The notes beneath the pieces were generated by a model. The model was not told where the DNA came from. It saw only the letters and a program-made list of their open reading frames with translations, and ran no database searches. The translations under genes and the position numbers were made by a program. A stretch of DNA of 64,000 bases, taken from positions 14,509,963 through 14,573,962 of the forward strand of contig NC_060887.1 of NCBI RefSeq assembly GCF_014805685.1. Reading direction: 5' to 3'. Positions 31,468-43,570 of this stretch are shown here, piece by piece (the first letter of the stretch is position 1; each line of letters opens with the position of its first letter). Source of the DNA: Silurus meridionalis (Eukaryota; Chordata; Actinopteri; Siluriformes; Siluridae).

Positions 31468-32815
31468 ATAATGTGCACACATACCATACAAACACACACT
31501 CAAGTGTCTTTGATGAAACTTTGTGCCATAGTGTGAAATTCATCCGTCTGTTCAAAAGCTATCAATGTTTAAAGCCACTGTTTATTTCTTATTTTTTAAG
31601 AATTTATTCCATGATATAAATATTAAATTATTTATTTCATTCCATATATTTGGGAAACACTTTTGATTAGTTTGACATTAAATTTAACAATGAATGGATG
31701 AAAAAAATACAGCACATAATATAGCAGCAATAATCAGTTTTTTCCTCACCAGCTTCTCTTTTCTATTTGAATCATCACATTATGATGGGATTCAGAAATC
31801 AAATGTGAATCATAAAGCAAGACAAAAATAATGCAGAATCTGTCACTTTTCAAAATGAGTGACGGCACCTTAAAGAAATTGGTAGTGCATTTTGGGGAAG
31901 ATGTATAACTAGTTTATAATAATCCTGCTTTATGACATATTAGTGAATCATATTAGTGAGTCATACCTGTTTTTATGAGTTGTAGATAAATATGTAACCA
32001 TTAGGGATATAAAATAACAAATGTGAAGAGGAAGTTTTAAAGGTACAAAGAAAGGTCTGTGCATTGTGGGAAATTTTATACTGTGTTTTATAGATTTTTT
32101 TCTTTACATGTTATATAACTAATTATGCTTGTGTCTCAGGTGTCAGATGTAAATCATGTAGCTGCAAGCTTTTAGGGTATGAAAAAGTGCACCTTGGGGG
32201 TAGTGAAGTGTTTTTTGGGAAATATTTTTTGTGTAAAAAAAAATATTGTAGAATAATAATAATTAATAATGATTTTAAAATCATGTGACTCATATGACGT
32301 GTGTTAAATAAAGAAGTGAATGAAATCCAATCTTAGTTTTGTTCTTACTTTTTTCTTTTTTTTGTCTGGTTTTTGACCGTGGAAAATATTTGTGTTTAGT
32401 TTTTGTGTATATTTTTGTGTTTATGGGAAATTTTCTTGGTTTAAATGTATAGGTCATTGCAGTTTCTTACGTTTATGGGTCAATGCAATGAATTGTAGGA
32501 TTTATTTATTAATTTTTTTTTTTACAAATAATTGTATTAATAGGTTTTGTGAATCAAATGTGAAGTGCAAAACAGTACATAATAGGCTGAGTACACATTA
32601 TGAAATATTTCTGGTTGATTTTTTTTCTGTTTTGCAATATGGGAAATGACGATGTTTTTTCTGCGGCATTAAAATGTATAATAATTATAATAGTAATATT
32701 AATAGTAATAGTAATAATAATAAAGTTGTATATGGTTTATAAAATCTTGTGCATGCACTTTAAAAAAGTAAAAAAGGGGTCTGTATAAAGGTTGCTGCTG
32801 CAATGCATTATGAAA
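31341..32815. other. AT-rich spacer
   Basis: Contains a CA array (31428-31461). The rest holds loosely repeated words such as catatgggaaat and tgtgaatcataa, but no gene or element is recognised. Confidence 0.45.
31428..31461. repeat. (CA)n microsatellite
   Basis: About 17 CA units. Confidence 0.97.
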
Positions 32816-32818
32816 CTG

Positions 32819-32830
32819 AGTGTGTGTGCA

Positions 32831-32878
<48 letters not shown>

Positions 32879-32896
32879 CTCGTGCGTGCATGTGTG
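32819..32896. repeat. (GT)n microsatellite with GC interruptions
   Basis: A core of about 20 GT units (32834-32873), flanked by tgcatgcgtg and gcgtgctcgtgcgtgcatg variants. Confidence 0.97.
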
Positions 32897-33320
32897 TGTA
32901 AAATATGAGTGTAAATACGAGATGTTTTTGAATATTGTGATTCTTGATTTAAAATCCTACAGGACAGGGTGAAAATACTGTGCACTGCAGGGTCAGAGTA
33001 GTGCATTGTGGGAGATTTTGAGGCAGTATGAGGAGATGATGTGTTTATTCGATGACATGTTGCGCAGGTTTATTAGCCTGTCAGTGCACTGACACCTTCA
33101 CTTCTCCGTTGCTGAAGTATTTGGAGCTGCACCGATTCAGAGTTTTACTTAAATCTGATCAAAAGTATTAACTCTCCACACAAATATGAGATTGTTTGTA
33201 TCTGTTTGGTCCACATTCATTAAATCAAACAGTCGATTAGCGCCTGATATCGAGCCGTCCATCCGTCGTTATGAGCCGGGTTATTTTTTCTCAGTGAAGT
33301 AAAAAAGTTGACGGTGTCTG
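32897..33320. other. Spacer with a small palindrome
   Basis: No gene. gcctgtcagtgcactgacacc (33076-33096) holds the palindrome TGTCAGTGCACTGACA, a possible dimer-type protein binding site. Confidence 0.45.
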
Positions 33321-33329
33321 TTGTTCATT

Positions 33330-33425
33330 TTGCGTCATATTCATATTCGACGCTGCCAAGATGGCTGACGTCTCCTAGGCTAATGAACCGCCATCCCGAA
33401 CAGACGCATAACAACCCGCGTGACA
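33330..33425 (+). promoter_or_regulatory. Candidate YY1/CRE-like regulatory site cluster
   Basis: ctgccaagatggctgacgtctcc (33352-33374) joins a YY1-like core (CAAGATGGC) to a CRE/ATF-like core (TGACGTC). gcgtcat lies upstream and cccgcgtgac downstream. The segment is CpG-richer than its surroundings. YY1 and CRE sites are typical of promoters and of retroelement LTRs; no transcript start or exon is visible here, so the function is open. Confidence 0.35.
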
Positions 33426-33440
33426 TTTAGACAGACCGTC

Positions 33441-33879
33441 TGCTGAGAGAAATGGCGGGAAAATGCTGCTGCAAAAAAAAGAAACTCAGAAAGTCCGACG
33501 GCTGACAGATTCTAGCCCTGTTTATTTATCAACGCTCACATTTATCTGTAACAGCCAAGCGAATCGACGTTTCGACAGCTCAGGCTACTAATGCCATCAG
33601 GCAGAGAATCTTTCTTATAGCACAATACTGGATTCTGATTGGTTAGAAGGGAGTGATTAATAAACAAACAAACAAACAAATAAATGCCACAATGCTTTGG
33701 TATATGTTTAAAATAATAAAATAAATAATTTGAAAAAAAAAAAAACAGTTCATGTGATCCTAATTACAGAATGTATAGAAAAACTCATCAGTCTCTGGTC
33801 ACAGAACAGTAACGAGCACTGTGTACGCATTTTAGTACATTGTGCAGCCAAACAATGTCCTGCAATGTCAAGGAGGTCA
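33441..33879. other. Spacer with possible DNA-transposon relic
   Basis: atagcacaatactggattctgattggttagaagg (33618-33651) resembles a phrase found in fish non-autonomous DNA transposons. A worn inverted version (taaccaatcagaatcg) lies near 44566. Boundaries cannot be set. AAAC/AAAT runs follow. Confidence 0.3.
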
Positions 33880-34400
33880 AAGGTGATGTCCACTACCGTT
33901 GTCTCTCACCTCAAACAAATAAACAGTTGAGGTGGAGGTGGGAGCACATCTGGTGCAGCACTTCTGCCAGATTTGCTGCTAATTATGGAGGTGTTGGATG
34001 ACCATCAGTGGCATTTGTGTTTGAAGGAGCTGAGCACCAGATCTCTTGACCCTCTGCAACAGAGATTTGGAAGATGATCGGCATCCCGAACGTCCTCCAG
34101 AGACCCACCAATTCGTCCTCGTTTTCACAAAAAACATTCCTACTGGGTTTATCCTCACAATCAGGCTCTTTGGACAGATTTTTAAGCAGTCTCTTTCTTT
34201 CTTCCTTTTTCTGTCTGCCTCTCTCTTTCTCTCTTTCTCTTTCTCTCTCTGACCGCTGCCAGTCCCTAATTAGCAATGCAGGCCTCTCTAATCCGCTCCG
34301 ATTCCTGTGCTATAGGTCTTACGGTTGTCAGCATTCAACTTTTTCTGCACGCTGCCATGGATTTAATGCAGTTTACTTTTAGAAAACAGCCCAAGTTTAG
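33880..34400. other. Single-copy block, candidate conserved non-coding DNA
   Basis: acatctggtgcagcacttctgccagatttgctgctaattatgg (33946-33988) and ctaattagcaatgcaggcctc (34265) look like unique, constrained sequence. A CT-rich stretch (34190-34250) and weak open frames on both strands (34046-34382) are compositional. Confidence 0.38.
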
Positions 34401-34584
34401 AAATTCTGACAGAGTGTCTTCCCCCCATTTCTATTTTCTTTATGCATAATGTCTGTTTGTGACAGGCGGGCGCGCAAAAACGTGGTAAAAACGCGGCCGG
34501 TGTGACAGCGGGGGCAGCCGTGGTTGTTTACCCGACTTTATTTCTCCTTTATTTCTTTCCAGTGAGCGAGAGAGAAAGAGAGAA

Positions 34585-34588
<4 letters not shown>

Positions 34589-34624
<36 letters not shown>
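34589..34624. repeat. (GA)n microsatellite
   Basis: About 17 GA units. Confidence 0.97.
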
Positions 34625-34629
<5 letters not shown>

Positions 34630-34796
34630 GTTGCAGCTCGCTAATAAGACGCCCATCATGCTAGCTCGACTGTTGCTGCTCTCCTTCTTTCTTTGCCATG
34701 ATTACGCTGTAAGAAGCCTTCAGTCCTCGCCAGCTGATACTCATCTTGTTCGCTGGCATTAATGACACTTCAGTCACTTTTCAGGCCTCCTTCCCT

Positions 34797-34851
<55 letters not shown>

Positions 34852-34868
34852 CTATCTCTCTCTCTCTC
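34797..34868. repeat. (CT)n microsatellite
   Basis: About 33 CT units with one tac interruption. Confidence 0.97.
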
Positions 34869-35830
34869 CCCCTCCTTCTTCTGCTTCTTCTTCCCCTCTG
34901 TGCCACTTCCCACTTCCCGGTGTCCCCTCTTTTTCAACCCAGAGCTGACATTTTTTGACATTTCTCAACTAATTACAGTACAAATAATTAACCGAACGTC
35001 TGCGCCTACTACAAACGAAGGCCCGAAAGCTGTCAGTCAGGCCTTGGCGTGATTGATGACACTCTGTGTGACTTTATCGGACGGGTCTCTGCCATGGCTG
35101 GCCGCTCAGCGAAACCGAGCAAATTTATTAGAACCAACAATGCAAATTTGGAAGTCATCTCATCCAGTTAGGCGCCCGGGCAATATCCGTGTCAAGGTGA
35201 ACGTGACAATGAAAGCAAAATATTTGCATTTTTTTTTTCTCCGTGCCTGAAGAGCAAGGCTGAAAAGGGGGTGGGTGGGTGTTTGGGTGGGCGAGTGGGG
35301 GGCAGAGTAGGGAATCAGAGCTGGGGAAAGATGACAGGCCTAATTATTTCGGCTCACACAGGCCAAGACAGCTGTTTCTGCTGTCCTGAACAAGCCTGTC
35401 AACGCAGGCGAACCAAATAGGTCCATGCAATGAGTCACTAGCCGCCTGCCGCTAATGACCGATGCTAATGTCGCTGCCATGTCTCCCAGGAACTGCGGAG
35501 ACACAAGAAAAAAAAAAGTGTCACGCCGCACTTTCTGCAAAGCCAGTCAACATTTTGCCTCCATAATTACGCGTTAGAGAATTAATTCCTGCCTGTCAAA
35601 CCCTCGGTGGCGTATATCGACGAAGACGGATGACACCGAATAACCGTGGTCGCTCGCTAAAATAATAATGCGCAAGCCAAAGATTAGGTGTGAAGTGTGT
35701 ATGAATAGCTCGCTTGCTTTAATTAGGTAAGGTGGCCTTGCCTTACTGGGTTTCTGGGTGACATACAGGTGCACTCACTCACGTACACATGACATCGGCT
35801 TAATTAACACCTAGCAACTGATATTTACAC

Positions 35831-37329
35831 AAGACGACATGCTCATGTGCAGTGTTTCTCTAAAGATTAAATACTGAACTCAATTAAACACATTAAACAA
35901 AAACTGCCTTGGGCAAACACTGTCAAATTTTTCTGTCAAAATACAAAAATGAGTAAACCATCAATGGCTTGTTTAGCCGCGAGCTTTCACTATTGTAACC
36001 ATGCAGACAGACTAAAGGTTTATGAAGACAAAGTTACACTTAATTGATTACATTTTACACAAACTAAAATAACTGAAAATATTGGCTATAACCAATGTTA
36101 GTTTGCGCTAATCAAGTCAACATAAACTACAATAAAGAATAAGGAATAAAACACTTGATATTATGCTCTTTACCTCAGGAAAAGCTAATAAATATTCACT
36201 AATTCTTCTTCTTTTTTATTAATTCTTTTTAATTACCAAGCACATCCAAGATGCAGTCAAACAGATCTCCAGTGCTATAGGTAGAAAATCAGATGTTCCT
36301 TTATGCTAGCAATGTTAGCATTATGTTGTGTGCATGCTAAGTACTTGAGGGAATACAAAGGTCGCCTTTTGCACCTACACTAAGTCTTGGATGTGCGCTG
36401 TGGAGCAGCGTTCAAGGGCCGAAGGGGGCCAAATCCTGCCAGGGATCAGAGGCTGCTGAACTCCCGCTGCACAACAGATGGACTATGGATGACACTGAGA
36501 TTCAAAGTGGCAGCCATGTTCTGAGGCTGATTTTGTCTGGTGGTGACACTCAATGGAGTGACCAGAAATAAAAACACTTCTGACAGTGGAAAAAAAAAGT
36601 TATCTGAAATGAAAACAATATAAAGAAAATTAGGAATGAATAAATATTGTTCATTTTTTATGTGGATGTGTGATTAGTTATTGTAAATAAGCCTAGATTA
36701 CCTTTGTAACAGAACCATAACTGTTTATTTTATTGATATTTATATTGCAATTTTATATTACATCTACAAATTTATATTGCCTCTAAATGTTGATTTCTTT
36801 GATATTATTATTACATCAGCTCTGAGACTTGTTGCATTCTAACAGTCATGATACTAATATACAGTATATAATAATATTCCTAACAACAATTGTAAAGTCT
36901 AGACAGTTCCTAATGGACAATAAAGCGGAATTTTAAAGCTCCCAGATGAGCCATCATCTCACTCAATATGTTACTCAACATCTCAGCAGGCTCAGGTTCC
37001 TCACAGCTTGACCTTCGCCCCTTTTGAAAGGCGAGACACAGGCTCGGTTATCTCTATAGGTCGGCCATCTTGCCCTCCAGGTGCAGAGGAAACTCGGGAT
37101 ACAACATGGCACTGGAGATAACGTCAGGATCGGGGAGGTGAATAGATTAGGTGACATGAGACACACACAGGGACAAGGAAAATCTGGTGACTGATAAGAC
37201 GCTAGTTTGTGTTAAATTAGCATGACAAACCACTAACAACAGAATGCTTATCCATGTTAAATATATTTGTGTTTATATTATGGAGAGTTCCTGATACTCT
37301 ACACACTAGGTTTACACAAAATACATTTC
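35831..37329. other. Spacer with one mixed-composition patch
   Basis: Mostly AT-rich. The part 36390-36590 (gttcaagggccgaagggggcc, ctgaggctgattttgtctgg) and 36990-37140 are GC-richer and may be unique sequence. No gene recognised. Confidence 0.45.
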
Positions 37330-38160
37330 TACTAGAGTGTATTCCATTGTTTACCAATTTCGTGTCTACATGATTCCACTAGTTGAGCAACAGCTCATTG
37401 TGAGATTTACCAATCTTGTGCCTCCTAGGGGGTCCCCAAAATCCTTTGCCCTAAACACTTTTACAGGAGGAAATACATTTGTTTACCCTACACTACCCTA
37501 CTACCAGACACTAAACAAATTTTATTGGAACATGTACAAGTTGTTCAAAATCTCATGATCTCAAGTCCCCTGTATCCAGTACACCCATACCCTCGTACCA
37601 TTCTAAACAATCTTGCCTGTTTATTGCCTAATACAATAAACAGTTTTACAGCTTTATGATACCAATAATTATATAGGCCTGTTAGGTAAAAGATTGAAAA
37701 GTAAATCAGGCCTAAATCCATTACAATACAGGAGTGGTATTAATTCTAAAATTATTGTAGCTTAGTGTCCTCCAAAACCTATACTGTAAACCCTTCAATA
37801 GCTGAATATTCCATTGTTTTCCAATTCTGTAGATTCTAGGGAATTCCTTAATAGCCTACAGCCTACATCAGAAGTCCTCAATCTAATCCACAAATAGCCA
37901 GTGTAAGTGAAGATTGAAGACCCTAAATGTTTGTATATCATTTACCATTCTTATGTACCAACTTGTGGCAGAAAGTGCACTTAAACCCTACACACTTACC
38001 AATTTTTGTACCACAAATTAAATCACAATCAAAAATGTTAGTAATTAAAATTGTTGCTGCTAATACTGTTTCCATTACATCAGGGGTAAATTGTTATAAC
38101 AATGTGTTGTTACATCATTATATAAAATGATGCCATATTTCAAGTGTTCTGCCACACTAG
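37330..38160 (+). repeat. Loosely repeated phrase region
   Basis: Related phrases recur: ccattgtttaccaatttcgtg (37346), gatttaccaatcttgtgcc (37403), ccattgttttccaattctg (37811), tttaccattcttatgtaccaac (37939), cacttaccaatttttgtacc (37992). This suggests a diverged tandem or dispersed repeat of several tens to a hundred bases per unit. The period could not be settled. Confidence 0.4.
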
Positions 38161-38259
38161 GAAATGTTCTTGTGCAGTCATAACTTTAACACTATTTCCA
38201 ATTACAATATTACGGCATTTGATAATTTCAGTGTATCACCACATAGCTAATTGTTGATA

Positions 38260-38660
38260 TGTGCGGACACACATGACAAGCAAAAAAGCCTAATTTCAGA
38301 ACAGATGTTTGAGGTTTCGCTTTTCCTCCTGGATAGACGGATGAGTGTTATTTTTTTCTCCTCCACCACGAAACCTGACAATTTCCAGGCGAGAAAAACG
38401 CACAAGGCCGAGCGAAACTCTGCATGTTCACCTCACCACCTGTCTTCGTGTCGAGCAGAAGAAACCTGCCACGTGCCTCCCCCCTCCCCGTAAAGACAGC
38501 GCCGTCAGCATCAAATGTCACCGGGGCGAACAAGGCAGGGGGAGAATGAGTGAGAGAGCGAGAGGAGAGCTTCACGCTGTCTCGACTGACTCTTCACATT
38601 CAGACAAGACAATTAGGAATAAAACAAAAAGGCTGTCACAGGATTTAAAAGCGTAAAAAA
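38260..38660. other. Single-copy block, candidate conserved non-coding DNA
   Basis: GC-richer, mixed sequence (cgagaaaaacgcacaaggccg, agacagcgccgtcagcatcaaatgtcaccgg). Overlapping frames of 75-103 codons on both strands have no recognised domain. Confidence 0.32.
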
Positions 38661-39659
38661 GGTTTAAAATTTGCCCCATTATGAAGGCACCAGTGATCCT
38701 CCAACCCTTGAGATGAGGCACTTTGTTCACCCAATGCCCTGGGGATTCTAATTTTGTGAATTTTCTCTTTATTTTTACCTTCAATGTTGCCGTTTTTCCT
38801 CCACTGAAGTAATAATAAATGTCACCTAATACATTCTACTTTTTCATACCACAGACCTGCTGCATTTATGTTCTAATAGGTTTTTGCTTCTACAGTAACA
38901 TCTGATATACAGGGACATGTATGCTAGATGCTTCATAAAAAAACAAAAAACATGTTTCTAATCATTGTTATAGAGAGGTTTTCATTAAATATTTATGAAA
39001 GGAGTATCCAGTATGAGTCCTTGGTTAAAGAGTCGAAGGTGATGCCGTGTCTTTAAATTTGGTGGCTTTGGGAAAGAAAATGAAGAGGCTGGTGAGGGAG
39101 TGACATCAAGAACAGGATTTTGTTTCAAAGATGGTAATTAAATGTAACCATTAATAGATAGAAAAGAATAAAACGGATTAGATTATATAACAAATTTGTG
39201 ATCGATGGTAATTTGAGGAGTTAAGAATTCTTGAGCATGTTTTGTTATATAGAAACCAATCAACATACAGTTGTTGTTTGATGTTTGCTTAAAAGATCAA
39301 TGAAGCATTAAATCTAACATAAACAACAAATAAACAACATTATAATAGTTAATGAACTATTAAAATAAGTAAAGATCACTAGGAATAAAGAAGGTTTTTA
39401 CATTTAAGTATATTAAGTTATAGAATTAACAAGTACGTTCTATTTACTAGTTGAAATATATGCACCATTAGCAATTGTTGTGCAAAGATTTTTGCTTTAT
39501 ACCTTGCTTTATCCCAGGTATTTGGGTGATTGCGTGTGTCAGTACAGAGGTATTTTGTTTTGTGGGGTGAATATATTAAATAAATGATTTCCTTGTATTG
39601 TAGTACCTGAAGCTGATATAGGGATTTACATACTGTAGCATCACCATGGGAAGTGAAAG
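38661..39659. other. Spacer, nothing recognised
   Basis: AT-rich, no gene or repeat family identified. Confidence 0.5.
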
Positions 39660-40200
39660 ACCTCAATTAGCATGATTTGTGCGATTGGTGACCAGGGCCA
39701 TGCAAAAGATGAAAAGAAAAGAAGTGCACATGTTAGCTTTTAATTGTAGCTATCTGTGCATGGTTTTAATATCCCGTATAGATCTGGATGTAATACACTT
39801 TAGTCGCAGGCGGCCTGAAGCAAGAATCGATTCAGCACAGGGATCCCGTCGCTTTATGTTAAGAGCCAATCTCGTTTTAATGATGCATGAAGAAATATTC
39901 AAGCATTGACATTTTCCTGTCAGGGAGAGAGGGAGAGAGAAGGAAGGGGAAAAAAATCAATTAAGACGATCCCGCTTTCACTGTGACCCAGTTATCCAGT
40001 TAATGCTTATTAGAAATGTAATATGATTTACTGTCAGCATAATATTTTCTTTCTTTGTTTTTTTTTTTTTTTTTGCATCTCATCCCATTAGCGTGTGCAT
40101 GTTTCATAGCACAGCCGCCACACTGACATTGATCTGTTGGAGAGGTTAAACACACTGCTGTGGGCCATACTTCCTTTTTTTCCTCCACTCTTTCACAGTT
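39660..40200. other. Single-copy block, candidate conserved non-coding DNA
   Basis: Begins tcaattagcatgatttgtgcgattgg. It contains gccatgcaaaagatgaaaag, cttttaattgtagctatctgtgc, agtcgcaggcggcctgaagc, ctcgttttaatgatgcatgaag, tcaattaagacgatcccgc and cccattagcgtgtgcatg. The 76-codon frame 39679-39909 shows no domain. The even mixture and homeodomain-like cores make it a good enhancer candidate. Confidence 0.42.
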
Positions 40201-40640
40201 TTGTTTCTTTTTCCCACTGCCGTTATTTATTCTTTTCCTAAACCCACCTGTTATTTATTGATTTATTTATTTTACATTTTCAGTTTTTAATTAGATCACA
40301 GATTTGCAATATTTAGTATATATCAAGGGATACTTTTGAATAGTATATATTTAGTTAATTATTTATGTCATATTATAGTCAAATTAATTTAATTTAATTA
40401 ATTAATCTAGTATAATATTCATAAAGTTTTGAATAACATTCTTACTGTAATACATGTTTAATAAAATAGTATTACACACAGACACACACATTGATTGAGA
40501 TATATATATATATATATAGAGTGTCTGTGTAATAGTTTTATTTGATTACTTAAATTATAATACTTTGATTACTTAAACTATAATACAGTACAACAACTTA
40601 GTGTTGTATGTAATATAATATTTACAATTTACACATACAC

Positions 40641-40692
<52 letters not shown>

Positions 40693-41269
40693 TTACAACT
40701 ACTGATTGTATGTCCAATGTGTTAACCATATATATTTACCAATTTTTTTTTATATTTGGTGTAAGAAATTTTAGATAATGTTAGATCAAATCATTAGGTA
40801 CATGTTAAATCAAAATTAGTTGAATAAAAATTTGTTACAAAAATCAGAAAATAAGTAAACACACAAACAAATAAGTAAATAAATGTTTCAATGCAACAAG
40901 TGAGATCTTAGCAAGTAAAAATATCACATTCATCTCATATCACATTCTAATACAATTATGGGAATCTATATGATTGTTTATTAAATGTATTTTTTGCACA
41001 TTTGCTTACTTGTGTTACAATCATAACATTATTTGCTAATGACAGAATCCTACAATAAAAAATAAAAAAAATAAAAAAATAAATCAATGCTTGGTAAAAA
41101 AGCATCTGAAATAGGTTTGAATCTATATTGGCATATGAAGCTTATATTTGATTAATAAGGTAAGACATATTTGATTAGTAATAATGTAATGTAAGTTTTT
41201 TATTTACTAAGATATGTGTTCAAAGTGTTGTCAGGTTTTTCTTTTCTACCTCAGGGAATCGTGATGTAG
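40201..41269. other. AT-rich spacer
   Basis: Includes TA (40500-40518) and CA (40645-40689) microsatellites; no gene recognised. Confidence 0.5.
40645..40689. repeat. (CA)n microsatellite
   Basis: About 22 CA units. Confidence 0.97.
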
Positions 41270-41900
41270 AAAAGTGAGTCATGTCTAACATACAGTACCT
41301 CTTAAAAAACTTTAGGCCACGCCCCCCTTATTTGGTTTTGATTCTGTGATTTTTATCCTTTTTTTAGACAACAGTGTGTCATAGTGACAGAAACCACATC
41401 AGCGAGTCTGTTTGAGCAAAACTAAAGAATTCAGACACTGAACATGTCCTGGCTGATCAAATACATTTTGGGGACAGTGGACATTTTGGATGTTTCGAAG
41501 GTTTTTTTTGGTGGTATTTTTTATTTTTTTTTCTTGAGCAGAACGCAGAGGCGATATACATGCATGTGTGTATGTGGAGAATTTTTAGATTTTGTGTGTG
41601 CGTTTGTGTTTGTGTGTTTGGGTTCGTTATTCACAAGCAGCGTCCTGGATTTTTGGGGATTGAAATCCTCTCGGTCTCGAGTGGGCACGTCCCAAACAGA
41701 GCTGCTTTTGGCAGGAGGCCTCTGCTTTAATGAGCATGAATAATGAATGATGCTTCCTACACACTACACAGCCAAGGGAGGGGGCACTTTATTAGGCCAA
41801 TCCCCTATTTCTTCCTCCCCCCCTCACTTTTTTTATTCCGTCTTTCTTAGTTTGAGGTCTGAGGCTGCTTGTCCACATTTAGGACGCTCCACATTACCTT
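41270..41900. other. Mixed single-copy block
   Basis: gaatgatgcttcctacacac and ctttaatgagcatgaataatg (41722) resemble unique DNA. A 99-codon plus frame (41444-41743) has no recognisable family; its cysteine/valine part comes from GT-rich sequence. Confidence 0.3.
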
Positions 41901-42114
41901 CAACATAAATAACTTTTCTGACACAGCAGCTGTTGCTTTGAGTTAAAAATAAAACCGGGAGTCGTTTATCAGGCGTGTATGAAAATAAACACACTAATGA
42001 GAAACGAGAGACTATTCTGAGAAATTGATATAACAAGGGGACAATGTTTACGATGTGGAGTATCTGGGTGTTTTCTACAATTTAAATGAAATCTCTTTTT
42101 CTTGCGAACACACA

Positions 42115-42179
<65 letters not shown>

Positions 42180-42418
42180 CATGTCCTGTCTTGAATTATT
42201 GACACACCTGATCGATGTCTCCAGCCGCTAATGCACCCATTGACTGCACCATTACTGTCATCTTTATTTACCATTCTGTCTACTTCCATAATTAGCTGCT
42301 GTACTAAAAAGGTAACAGGAGTGATTTTCTTAATTTAACTAATAACAATCTTGGAATTAATTTAAACTTACTGACACTACATATAACCAGTGCCATTAAA
42401 CTATTAGTAACAAAAAAC
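41901..42418. other. Single-copy sequence around a CA array
   Basis: After the CA array, ctgatcgatgtctccagccgctaatgcacccattgactgc (42207-42247) and cttccataattagctgctgtac (42282) look like unique, possibly conserved DNA. Confidence 0.35.
42108..42178. repeat. (CA)n microsatellite
   Basis: About 34 CA units with one aaa interruption near the start. Confidence 0.98.
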
Positions 42419-43570
42419 AAGGACATACTCAAGACAGAGCATCTTCAAACCATCACGTCATTAAACCAAAGCGTTCATAAAGCAAAATGTGTGAAGTAGT
42501 CCCTCCTCAAGAGCTTCTTCCCCCCAGCACATGCAAACCAGTGCATCTTCAAACCAGGGTATCCTCAAGACAGAACAACCTTAAACCATTATGTCCTTAA
42601 ATCAGAGCAGTATTAAATCAAAGTTTTCCCAATCCAGAGACCAGGGTATCTTTTACCGAGGGTGTACTCAAATGTAAGTCACTTCGAACAAGAGCTAATC
42701 TTCAAACCAATGTGTATTCAAGTAGCACCTCCTCAAGACAAGCAATCTTCAAACAAGTGCATCAGCATGAGCATCAGCATTTTAAATCAGAGCATCCTGA
42801 AAGCCTAGTGTCCGCAAACTAAAGCCAGTCAATCCAGAGCATCTTCAAAACAAATTGTGCCCAAACAAGAGGATTCTTCTTCAACAAAAATATCCACAAA
42901 CCAGAGCATCATTTGACTAAAGCAACTTTAAAACATAGCATCCTCAAACCAGTGACCTTCAAGCAATACATCCTCAAAGCAATGTGCCTTCAAACCAGAG
43001 TGTCTTTAAATCAAATTGTCTTTGAACTAGAACTTACATAGACCAAAGTTTCCTTAAACCAAACTGTATTTAAACCAGAGCATTCTCAAACCAGTGTCCT
43101 TCAAATTTGATATGTTTAAAACAATGTTCCCTCAAACCAGAGCATCCTTAAATGAACATACAGTATCCTCAACCCAAAGAATCCTCCTACCAAAATTCCT
43201 TTGGACCAAAGTTTTTTCAAACTAAAGTCTCTTCAAATTAGTGCATCCTGAAACCATCATGCCCTTAAATCAGATAAGTGTCAGATCAAAGCTTTCTTAA
43301 TTCAGAATGTCCCAAATGTGTCCACAAACACTAGAGCATCTTCAATAAGTCTTTAAGCCAACAAATCCTGAAAACGACAGCATCCTTAAACCAAAGTGCC
43401 CTCAAACCAAAGAATACTCAAACCAGCAATTCTTCAAGACAGCACATCTTCAAACCAGCACGTCCAACTTGTCATTATACTAAAAATACTTTAACCAGTT
43501 GATTCTCAGTCAAAGCTCTCTGCAATTAAAAACTTCCTTAAACCAACATGTTTTTAAATTAAAACGTCAG
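42419..43570 (+). repeat. Degenerate 16-bp tandem array, about 70 units
   Basis: A continuous series of imperfect 16-bp units with consensus AGCATCCTCAAACCAG. Between 42905 and 43155 the units can be cut one after another at 15-17 bases, for example agcatcctcaaaccag, acatcctcaaagcaat, agtgtctttaaatcaa, agtttccttaaaccaa and agcattctcaaaccag. The phase is kept over most of the 1.15 kb, with disturbances at about 42490-42530, 42640-42700 and 43460-43490. The unit length is not a multiple of three and stops are frequent, so it is not coding. I know no named satellite with this unit. Confidence 0.9.

Larger units (their letters stand above)
34401..35830. other. Single-copy block, candidate conserved non-coding DNA
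   Basis: The densest regulatory-looking stretch in the window. Examples are gaccattcc-free unique DNA with gctagctcgactgttgctgc (34660), ttggcgtgattgatgacactc (35045), tggccgctcagcgaaaccg (35098), aaagcaaaatatttgcat with an octamer-like end (35213), cctaattatttcggctcac (35339), acagctgtttctgctgtcctg (35368), atgcaatgagtcactagccgcc (35424) and ccgctaatgaccgatgctaatg (35448). GA (34589-34624) and CT (34801-34868) arrays interrupt it. No frame carries a recognisable protein. Confidence 0.45.

Noticed and set aside
41753..41800. Tc1 terminus (gggcactttattaggccaat)
   Set aside because: Only about 15 bases resemble the known 'CACTTTATTAGGTACACC' end; no transposase or partner end was found.
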